The translations under genes and the position numbers were made by a program. 64,000 nucleotides of DNA from Terfezia claveryi (Eukaryota; Ascomycota; Pezizomycetes; Pezizales; Pezizaceae), in contig WHUX01000014.1 of assembly GCA_015179025.1 (NCBI GenBank), positions 124,001 through 188,000 of the forward strand, written 5' to 3'. Position 1 is the first letter of the stretch; each line of letters starts with the position of its first letter. Below are positions 45,721 to 55,505 of this stretch, in pieces. The notes beneath the pieces were generated by a model. That model ran no database searches and was not told the origin of the DNA. It was given only the letters and a program-made list of their open reading frames with translations.

Positions 45721-46796
45721 TCTGGTAGAGAAAGTATTAGTAGTGTTTAGCTAAAGGGTCAGGAATACTTAAGATATAGACAATGGACATGATGTGTAGA
45801 GAGAGCTTGTTAGGAACAAATTGGAAGAAAATATGGCATTGGGAACGACGTTGAGCAAACTCATAAAGAAAAATGAGAATGTGCACGCAATGTAGTTGGT
45901 AACGCATATAAGGAGGAACTGCACTACAGAGCATTGGCAATGCAGACAACGTCAAAAAGACAAATTGCCGTTGTAATGCTTGCGGGCGCGCTGCAACGTA
46001 AGAAAATTTTTGCTGATGTATACATACTCCTAAACCCTCAAAATACTTAACAATGGCATAGAGGTGAAGCCCCAGTTGTAGAAGCAGATCAAGGGCCTTC
46101 AAAAGTCTCAGCTAAGCCTGTATTGAATGCGAGCGGCTTAGTATTATGATTGCTACGACCCTTGAGGCCGAGTAGGTTGCATATCGAGATATATGGAGTT
46201 TAGGTCAGAGATTTGCATGATGCAAAGGCTATGGAATATGCTGGACTTAAAATCCTGTATAGAGGGGCACCCTGAGATATTAAGATTGCAGTGCCGCAAA
46301 TATAGCTTGATTGAGTCGTCCAAAATAGCTGAAATCCGATACCGAGGAGTCTAGCTTGCAAACGTTCTATAGAGTAATACAGTTTACAGTGCGTGTAGTT
46401 CTATATACAGTGAGCAGCTTGAGTCTATACTAATATGGCTTACAGAGTGGACCTCTGGGGAACCTATGGCTGCTAGTAGTAGTTGTTGTGGGCAGCATGG
46501 GGGGTGGGGTGGGTGGTTATGCTAGAGGGGTGGTCATAGGGGGTATTAAGGGTTTAGGTGCTATAGAAGGTTCAGGGTAGATCGGAGTGGGTTGGAGATG
46601 TTAAATTGGGTTTTTCGAGTGTTTTTAGCCTATATTCATTGTTCTTACTGCATTGATATTGCATATATTGATGGATAAATTGCAATGTTACTGCATGTGG
46701 AAGGGGAGCCATGTCAATCGTCACGTGGTTATCGATCGTTACGCAATAAGTGATACTAGAGTGCAAGGAGTGGTTTAAGTAGGCAAGGATTAGCTA

Positions 46797-47397
46797 CAGG
46801 CAAACCTGGCTATAACGAATGCCAAGATTCCGACCCCTTTCCTTCGTTATAGCCAGGTTTCGTTATAAGAAGATGTCACGTGCCAACGAGGGGTAAGGAG
46901 ATTTGTGGAGAAAAAAGATAGAATGTAGTCAATTTGTGTTCTTTCTGCTTCTGCTCGATAATATTGCTCAATTTACGCTCGACAATTGGCTGCAACCATA
47001 CTCTGACCTATCACTTTCTTAGTTTTTTATTAGAAGCTCTGCCTTTCTTTCTTGTCACTCTCATATTGTATTACATCTCGTATGTTCACTCTATTTTCCC
47101 TCTAGTTCCCTATTTTTGTCTATATATGTAGTTCCCTATTCCTGTATATCTGTCTAGTGTAGTGTCGTCAAGTAAGCCCTTCCATTTATTTTGTTAGCAC
47201 ACTACTAGTTTTACTATAGCCAATAAAATTTTGCTATGTTTTAATTTATTAGCCACGGAATTCTCTTCACTATCGTTATACCGATTAATTTCACTATAGC
47301 CAGGGTACTTTAGCTGCGTGCAAGAATGGTCTAACAAATCCCTTCGGTACAGCCAGTTTTTCAGTACGTCGAGTTTCACTATAGCCAGGTTTGCCTG
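46797..47397. mobile_element. Non-autonomous pogo/Fot-like element, 601 bp
   Basis: Perfect 18-bp terminal inverted repeats CAGGCAAACCTGGCTATA / TATAGCCAGGTTTGCCTG are flanked by the dinucleotide TA on both sides (46795-46796, 47398-47399), the target duplication of Tc1/mariner-pogo elements. CGTTATAGCCAGGTTTCG near 46845 is an internal third copy of the end. No transposase frame. Confidence 0.85.
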
Positions 47398-47532
47398 TAT
47401 AAGCTTCAATTCGATTAATTATTACACTGTCACGGCTACAAGGTCATATACCCATACCGTCAGTTGCTTTGCATCTGAAGCGGTGAATTTACGCCCCTTT
47501 AGCCCTGCCGCGCAACGCAACAAAAGGGAGCA

Positions 47533-48932
47533 ATGACTTTAACTCCATCGAAGAGGTCAGCCTTTCTGCCTCGTGAAGGTCAGTTAGTTCTTCTGATCAA
47601 CTCAATCCAACCCTCAAGCTCGCCTCGCCCCACCCCCTGTTATGATTCCATCCCCTACTTCACATAGATCAGACACTAAAACACTATAATAGGCATCACA
47701 CTAGACCCGATTCTCCTGTTTCTACGCCGCTTTACCCACCCCGTCCTCCTCCTTCCCCTCCTCGCTGTTATTCACCCACGTACATCTCCATATCTCACCC
47801 CTCTTCTTCCTCAATCGCTCCCACTCCCAACCTTATCCCCTGCCTGGATCAAGCGGCTAAGATTTCTGGCCTACCTCGGCCTCTTCCATCGCCTTAATGC
47901 ATTCCTCTCCAAAGGCTCACTGAATAACTGGGCCAAAGACGAGACATGGAACTGGGATAAAGAGGTCATTGTAGTCACTGGAGGTAGCGCGGGAATTGGG
48001 AAAGAGGTGGTGTTGTGGTTGAGCAGGGTGTTACTAGAGAGAGGCAAGAAGGGGAAAATAATAGTGTTTGATATTATGGAATTGGGGTATGAGGCTCGTA
48101 CGTAGCGTCTTCCCATGCTTTTTATATTCAAAGCATCATGCTGACAATTAAAACCTTGATAGCTGGGAATGTGTCTCATGTTAAGGTTGATTTGAGTTCC
48201 TATGAGAGTATTAAGTCTGCCGCGGAGTCTATCCGCTCCTCCCACGGGGCCCCAACAGTCCTCATCTCCAATGCCGGTATCTGCCTCGGCACACACATTC
48301 TCAATGCCTCCCCAGCCGGTCTTTCACTCCTCTTCAACGTCAATACCCTCGCCCAGTGGTATTTAGCTCAAGAATTCCTTCCCTCCATGATCGTCAGCAA
48401 TCATGGACACATAGTTACTGTTGCATCCGTTGGTGCATACGTCCAAGCTCCAAAAATGGTAGATTATAATGCGAGTAAAGCCGCCGCGATGAGCTTTCAT
48501 GAGGGACTGGGGATAGAGTTGAGGACGGTGTATAAGGCAGAAAAGGTGAGGACTACATTGGTCACGCCGGGTTATGTGAAGACTCCACTTTTTGAGGGGT
48601 ATAATAATACATCTAAATTTCTATTACCGGCGATGGAGCCGGAAACAGTGGGGGAAGAAATTGGGAAGGCGGTGTTGAGTGGGATGGGTGGGCATATTAT
48701 TTTACCGAGAGGCTATCATGCGATGACGGGGATTGTAAGTTGCTCATGAGCCCTGACCGGCGGTCTTATGAATTAACGTCTGGGGGTAATTGCTAACATG
48801 GGGTTGTGCGATTTACAGAGGGGCTGGTTCTCGTGGATTCAACTGAGGGTGCTGGCTGGAGCCAATAGAGTTATGGATGGGTGGAGGGGAAGGAGGGTGA
48901 TAGATCCGGATACCCACGAGAGGAAGGACTAA
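47533..48932 (+). CDS. Short-chain dehydrogenase/reductase (SDR), membrane-anchored
   Basis: An NAD(P)-dependent oxidoreductase of the classical SDR fold, resembling fungal members of the retinol/17-beta-hydroxysteroid dehydrogenase type. Four exons: 47533-47578, 47693-48097, 48163-48734 and 48819-48932. The N-terminus MTLTPSKRSAFLPREG continues across intron 1 into ITLDPILLFLRRF and a hydrophobic helix PVLLLPLLAVI, a likely ER or lipid-droplet anchor. The Rossmann motif is VVTGGSAGIGK, the NAG motif ISNAG, and the active site YNASKAAAMSF supplies Tyr and Lys with a preceding serine in VASVGAY. The last exon gives GWFSWIQLRVLAG and a basic tail ending HERKD. The fungal leader LPREG.TLD supports the 47533 start. 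Substrate cannot be told from sequence. Confidence 0.88.
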
Positions 48933-49702
48933 TAATTAAGACTCTCTCTTTCATGATCTCGAAGGAAAGGTAAGAATGGTACATCATGAGGGAACCAGCC
49001 ATGGACATGGGTTTTTTTTATATTTATATATATATATTTCGCGTAAACTTCTTTTGATTTGGGTTCTGCTTTTTGGATACCGTGATATGCTTGGATGTTT
49101 GTTTATATACGTATGAAAGGGTATGTAATACATTTGTATGTATTTTGTGTTGGAGAATTTTTTTTTTCTTCTTTTTTAATACAAACTCAGTACAATCTGC
49201 TACATTTGTTCCAAAGAAAACTGTTTTTCATGCCAACTGGCAGTAGGGGTACCCCGCTCCAATATTCCCCATCTCCTAAATTGGCCTATCTAGCTATTCC
49301 CGGCTAGCGAAGTGATGTGGTAGCCATGTGGGCAAGCCGGTAGGTCAGATTTGCCTATGCGGCATAACAAGTAGCTGCGTTGTGCGTGAGTCCTACGGAG
49401 CATGATATAGCATGAATTATACAGCTTCAAGGTCAGTCTGGTTGCACTACCGTACCCCTCTGTGATTAACCAGACGACTTCTGCGATCATAGGAGGGTGT
49501 TGTGCCAACCAGACTACCTCTGCGACTGTACTTCAAGGTACGGAGTAGGGTATAGTTATGTGGTATGCAAGTGGAAAGAGCTGGCATATGCAATATCTGC
49601 ATCGGCTGAAACAGCCACAAGCTTTTTCTTTTGCTGAGCCCGACCACTGACGTCTTACCTGACGACTGCAAAAAGAGCTTCACTTCACCTCACTGCCAAA
49701 CA
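48933..49702. other. Intergenic region with a nested micro-element pair
   Basis: 3' flank of the SDR gene, an AT-rich tract (49015-49045), the nested micro-elements at 49434-49530, and the MICOS gene promoter. No gene seen. Confidence 0.5.
49434..49530. repeat. Nested TAGTCTGG micro-elements, 97 bp outer and 30 bp inner
   Basis: The outer unit starts CAGTCTGGTTGCACTACCG and lies between CTTCAAGGT at 49425-49433 and 49531-49539. Inside, 49487-49516 ends GTGCCAACCAGACTA and lies between CTTCTGCGA (49478-49486) and CCTCTGCGA (49517-49525), which differ by one base. The inner 30 bp has the same length as the copy at 1358. Confidence 0.6.
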
Positions 49703-50542
49703 ATGGCGTTTCCACTCCGCCGGGTATTTTTTTTTCTCAATTCCCATCGATTGCGGGCTCGATTTAATCCCTCAGGTTTTGTGCTAATTGATTCGATGAA
49801 TTCAGAGGCAATTGCTCCCCATCGCCGCCAGCGCAGCTATCCTTTTGATCCTCAGGCCTCAGACTGTCTATGCTGAGGAGCTACCAATACCGGTATGACA
49901 ATTCACCCCTTCCGCCATATCTATCCCCGGACAAGCATGTAAACTAACCCTTCCCAGCGCAAGAGATCCATCTACGATGATATGCCTGTTCAGGCCCCTC
50001 CAGCCCCCAGCAAATCCGAGTCAGTCCAACCCACCCCTACTGACCGCCTTGCCTCCCAAATCTGCACTGCCCGCCTATACATCAACGAAAACTACTCCCA
50101 CCTCCAGCAATCCCTCAACCTCTCTCTCAACCACTACCTCCACCTCGAGCACTCCGTCACCGACACCCTTGCATCTCTCAAGCCGCCCCGAGAATCCGGA
50201 GAGCAGGTTCTCCCAGGACTGGTGTACTCCGCTGTCGCGGCTATGTCGGGTTCGATTCTTACCCGCCGCAGGGCGTGGCCGATTAGGATTTTGACTCCGG
50301 TTGTGGTGGCTACGGGCGCGGCGTGGTGGTTTATTCCGATCACAATGAGGAATATTAGTGGGTTGGCGTGGGAGTGGGAGAAGAAGGTGCCGGCGGTGGC
50401 AGAAAAGCATTTGGAGGTTAGGGGGAAGGTGGAGGAGGGGATTATGGAGGTGAGGAATGCTGTGGAGGTCTCGAGGAAGAAGGTGGATGAGGGTGTTAGG
50501 GAGGCGAGGGAGGTGGTGGAGGGGTGGGTGAAGAAGCAGTAA
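49703..50542 (+). CDS. MICOS complex subunit, MIC26/MIC27 (apolipoprotein O) family
   Basis: MICOS holds mitochondrial crista junctions together; MIC26/27 subunits sit in the inner membrane. Exons are 49703-49723 (MAFPLRR), 49806-49892 and 49958-50542, joined over introns 49724-49805 and 49893-49957. The second exon gives RQLLPIAASAAILLILRPQT and a VYAEELPIP processing-like region, and the third begins KRSIYDDMPVQAPP, a hallmark of fungal family members. A second hydrophobic segment lies at RILTPVVVATGAAWWFIPIT. The C-terminus is a charged amphipathic helix with repeated VEEGI/VDEGV motifs. The 7-codon first exon is supported by the uninterrupted phase of both joins. MIC26 and MIC27 are not separated here. 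Confidence 0.88.
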
Positions 50543-52314
50543 ACGGTAAACTTGATTGATAGCTATTGATGGGAGAAATGGGAGTTAAATTGTAGATGAA
50601 GCAGATATGAGATTGCAGATGGGGCTGCGGGCTGTGGTCAGATATCAATTGGGGTTCATTAGGCTCTTTCTTACGTATCTTGAAAATTAATAGATTTTCC
50701 TTGAAATCGAACTGGAAATATGTCACGTGAGAAGGGTTAACTTCCTATAATATGCATAAGTATCGCTGCATCGCACGAACACGTTACCTGATCTTCTGGT
50801 GTACTGCTGCCTTAAATACCCAATTTGCGAATTTCAAGGTAAGCATTTTCCCATTGTGCAAGTATCTCAAGATATGCACAGAGTGAAGAGTTCTAATGAA
50901 CCTTTCATACCATTTCGAACGACTCAACTAGGAGTATGCAGGCAGTTTTTCTGCAGCCAATGCGGAATGCATTAATCGCGCAGGAGTCTGTGAGGTGTCC
51001 AGCAATATTCAGGTTTTGGTTCGATAGTAATGCCCCATGGAACCAGGGGCTGTGCTGCTGCTGCTCAAGTAATTCTCGCTGCTCCCAGCCGTTCATGTCG
51101 ACATTGGACTTACGCACCTGTATGAGGCATCACAGTACCGCAGGGAAATAGCATTGGGAAGTATATATTACATTGGTTTTTATATTGTGTGAGGTGAGGT
51201 GGAAAAATATGTATATTCTAGAAGAGATCTTCCCCCGCGTCTCGTCTCAAATTGCCCCTGCACTGTTACACCATGATCAGGGCTCTGCTGGTGTCAGCTT
51301 CGAGTGCGTGGATATGCGTGATACGTGATAGCCATGGTCTTGGGCCTGGAACAAGCTTTCAATCTTAAGCTCACCTCCCCATCGCCATCGATCAGCCTAT
51401 ACTGCTGTGTTTTTGCTTCTGCGATATCCCTCGTGTCGCCCCCGTACACGGTTTCTTTTTGCGGTGTGGCTCAAAACGTTCGAACGAACTTACCCAGTCG
51501 ACGGCACTTTTGCCATTTTCCCAGCACTGTGCCGGCACGCACCTGCAGGCAGGCAGACTGAGGAGCAGTGGACCCTCGGGAGGCTGCTACGGTACGCTAA
51601 TCCCCCCAAATCCCAGCAGCCACGATCAAGCTTGACTTCATTCACCCAGTCTTCCTTCGCTCTACATATAATATTATTCCCGCCACATCAGATTCGTGAA
51701 TTCAAGAATTTCCTTAGGGAAAAACACGACTGACTTTGGCCCGATAACAATAGTTCAGTCTCGGCTGCCGCGCGACACCACTACTACCGGAGGGGTCATT
51801 TACGTCCGGCCGCGCTGCCGGTCATACCTCCAAGTATCGAGACGACGGGGGTGTGAGTGAGTGTTCACGCACGCAGGCAGCCACTACAATATACACTTTT
51901 CACCCCACGACTTACCCATCCCATCCCACCGCTACACCCTTACTACTATAGCAACAATCACCTTCCATTGCATCTTCATATCTCAAGGCTTGCTTGCCGA
52001 TCGGGCCTTTTTTGCACCGGAGATTTCAGACGTTGTATTCAGTTACAAAAATCCGCCAACGAAGCTTCCCTACCACGCTGCCGCTGTGTAGGGAGAGGAT
52101 CCCACCATCTTGACCTGTTGGCACCCTGCCCGCCATCGCTCAGCCTTGACTCTAGCCTGCGTCTCGCTCTCACTGTGGCTAATGTTATAGGGGGAATCAA
52201 CGCGATCAAAGGACATCTTTGAACTCTCTTTGTCCGGCGCATCGAAATCCTTGCTTTCATTGAATAGACTCGGATTACACTCACATTACTGTGTCGAAAA
52301 GTACTTAGGTGGGA
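50543..52314. other. Long upstream region of MED14, no gene recognised
   Basis: Contains several overlapping open frames of 70-121 codons on both strands without domain signals. The right part (51720-52300) is C/T-rich and probably forms the MED14 promoter and 5' UTR. Confidence 0.4.
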
Positions 52315-55300
52315 ATGCCTAAAGCAATGACGCCTGGAGTTATGTCGGAACATGCGCTGTCTACCAACACAGCCAAAGCAAGTAGCGAACCAGTAACGAA
52401 CAATGTCAACAATAATGAATCAGCACAGGACTGGGCAGTGTTGGTTGGAAATGGAAATGGGGGTGGTCTGGGTGGTGGAAAGGGACGGGATGAAAATGGT
52501 GGTGATGATGACGAGGATCAAATATTGGATATGAGTATTCTGGCACCGGCTCTACCCAAAATTAAGCAAGGATTTTACCCGCTGTCAATGCTCATTGGCC
52601 GAATGGTCCAGGACTCCAAAAATCAGTTGGATGAACTCATCAGGCGCCTACAGGATGCTAGGGAAATGGATCGTAGACAGCAGCTTATGGCCCACGTGAC
52701 TGAGCGACGGCAGCAGTTCATTAAGTTGCTGGTGCTTACCACTTGGGCGAGGAAGGCTGATGAGGTTAGCCAGGTTATTGATGTAAAGGCTTGGTTCGAT
52801 AGCATTGAGGGGCATTTCCAGCATGCAATGTGGGAAAGCTTTTCAATGAGGAGAGATCTAACCAATGCAAAGTATGACCCTCTTCCCCAAGGTAGATCTA
52901 ATCTCATATGGCCGGAGTACTGAGCCCGCTTTAAATAGAGTTCCAAACCCTGATCTGAAGACTGCTGTTGAAGTTTTGACGACTGGGAGAGCACATAGTA
53001 TACCTTCGGTAAGATAATCCATGGGGAAGATTGATATTAGGTGTCGAATAGCTCACTAGCATGGGAACAGTATAATTATATTCCACCAACCCCTCTGACA
53101 CCTGCTGAAACGCTTAAAGCATTCCGAAATATAAACACCGTATTATCGATACGGCTGAATCTCCATGAGGCGTTACCCCCACACTTCCGGGAGTATCGAA
53201 TACAAGATGGCAGGGCAACTTTCTCAGTTAAGGATGAGTTTGAAGTGGACTTAAGTATAGGGAACGAGGATCCGGAATCTCAGCTCTATATTATCGACTT
53301 CCGGTTAACATTCCAGCCCACACTTGAGTCTTTACCGCCCGGTCGATTTAGGAATGAAATTGAATACAGATGCAATGAACTCCTAAGGACGCAAGGATTG
53401 ATTGGATTATATGAGTTTTTACACGATTTCGTTATGACCCATAAAATAACTATACTGAAAAAACAGGCTGAGCGTTTGAAGAAAGGAAGGTGGACTGATG
53501 CGCTGCATTTCCATATGCATAAACGATCACTGTTCATATATTATTGGACTGGAAGGCCGGAGGTCAGAAATTGGATAGAAATTGGGATCCTTCGCCCTAG
53601 GGATAAAGAGCCTTCCAGACTGGGAGCTCGGTGGCATAGAGATGGCAAGGAAGTAAAGGACGTAACAGTGCCTATTGTAAGACAGAATGTTGTGGGTTAT
53701 AATCCATACGATTTACTGATTTGTCACAGAACACCAAAAACGTCTCAGCTGAAGACTTAATCAAGACTGTCACCGCATTACATGCAAAGTACAACTTGAA
53801 AACCATTAAGGATATGCTCACTCCGTTACCGATTTTACCACCAGAGGCACTCACCCTCGTGACCTCTGATACAGATAGCTTTCAGTCGCATCTCACAGTC
53901 CGAATAACCCCTACACGGTTAGTGAAAATACAAATAGAGCCGATTACGGGCAGATTTGCTTTGTCTAAGCCCAACGCGACTATAGCTACGGCGGAGCACG
54001 CAATGAACCATGCGAAGCCCGAAGACTGGGGCGTTATGGTTCAGCAAATCGTTAGGGCACGATTTGCGGTCTTACAACACGAGATTATGGATAGGGCTAG
54101 AAGCCTTGGATGGGAAATTATCAAAATTTTCAACATGGACCCACAGAGCGTCAAGCAGCAATTGGGCAGTTCAGTCCGATATTTGACATATATGCGGAGA
54201 AAGGGCTGGAATAAGAACTGTATGGTGGTGGTAGCTTTCTCGGATTCAGGCGAGTCTTGGTGGGTGACAGAAGTGCAAGAAATGCCCAAAGGATACACCT
54301 TGACGCATGCCGAACGTATTCCAGTTTCCGGAAACCCAGATGTTACTTATCAATTTCTAGATAACCTTGAGCTAATGGCGTGTGCGATAATATCATACTA
54401 CTCCATCTCTCGATCGCTGCTAGCAAAAGGTGTTCAACACTCTTTGCGTGAGGGTAGTGGCCACGATCCAGCGCTCCGGATACCAGACCTACTAATCAGA
54501 TTTGATCACCTCATCAAGCACGACTGGGCCGTCAATTTCCTTAAGGTTACCTTTGTTGGACTCTCCACTGATGGCAATGCCAGGATAACGGTTATGGGGC
54601 GGGCAAAAGAGCCTATGACACAGTTACAGTCAGCTAATCTACAAGATGCCGACCCAGACGTACGCTTCCACCCCCAAACAGGATCGTTTGCGTTACGGTT
54701 TGTTGTGCCTGTAGGAGATACTATAGTGGACGAGATTGTTGAACGCCTACACCGGATAGAGCGACTGATACGGTTTGTTAAGGTTATCAGAAAGTATAAC
54801 CTTGCCTGCCACCATGTGTCATTAGGAAGAATTGCATTTTCATACGAAAAGAAAGCTGGGGCAACTGCTGAGATTTCGTTTTCGGGGGATCAAAATATGC
54901 AACTGCACCTACCAGCTGGCTCACCGCATATACGGATCAAGCACTTTTTGGAACAGCAGCTCAACGACAGCGGACTGGAGGTTGTGGTGATGAATTTAGC
55001 AGTAACTGCGGGAATTTTGCTCGCGCTTGAAGAGGTGGAAAAAGATACCCCGGAGGGAGAACTTTTTGTGCTTGCTAGGAGTACCCAATGGTTCCGTATG
55101 GACTATCCTAAGCGGAGCCATGTCATTGATATTCAGCTCAGATGCAAGAAGGGGCAGTTTCAATGGCACGTGAGGGATGCGGCTGTTCAGGGCGGGCCAG
55201 GGATAGTGGGAGCAGCTGGCGGTAAAAGAGTACCTGCTATAGTGTTGCAAAAGCTCTGGAGTGAGCCAGGAATTAGAGGCTATGTACCTCTTAAAACGGG

Positions 55301-55505
55301 GTTGGCGGCCACGATAGGGAATGTGAGACATGCGATATTAAAAATCCATAGCCTGATCTTCCCAACCAGTTTCCTGGCGCAACAGCAGGTGACGGCGCAA
55401 GGGTTGGAACAGGCCACCAGTCAGTTACATGAGTCAACGGCTACGCTGGTATTACCTATGGCGGGTGCTGCGCCAGTGGCAGTTAGGCGAGACTTAGGAG
55501 GCTAG
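52315..55505 (+). CDS. MED14: Mediator complex subunit 14 (Rgr1)
   Basis: MED14 is the backbone that joins head, middle and tail modules of Mediator in RNA polymerase II transcription. Exons are 52315-52891, 52941-53008, 53041-53676 and 53730-55505, giving about 1018 residues. After a Gly/Asp-rich leader come the family-typical FYPLSMLIGRMVQDSKNQL, LVLTTWARKADEVSQVIDVK, VPNPDLKTAVEVLTTGRA, IPPTPLTPAETLKAFRNIN, LSIRLNLHEALP and the EFEVDLSIGNEDPESQLYII block. The long last exon covers the C-terminal half (GWNKNCMVVVAFSDSGESWW). The intron between exons 2 and 3 is only 32 nt (53009-53040); without its removal the frame meets TAA at once. An earlier donor would remove the conserved VLTTG segment. 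An in-frame alternative ATG exists at 52330. Confidence 0.93.

Larger units (their letters stand above)
42982..46758. mobile_element. 3.8-kb long-inverted-repeat (foldback) element FB-C
   Basis: TAGTATCACTTACTGCGTAA at the left end is matched by TTACGCAATAAGTGATACTA at the right end. The arms are about 750 bp (42982-43740 and 46015-46758) with conserved words such as AACATCTCCAACCCGCTCCA and AAATACTTAACAATGGCATA. The 2.3-kb centre is made of minisatellite blocks and a palindrome. No transposase domain is recognisable. A clear flanking duplication was not found. Confidence 0.75.

Noticed and set aside
51857..52222. 121-codon frame upstream of MED14
   Set aside because: C/T-rich 5' UTR-like composition and no recognisable domain; overlaps other chance frames.
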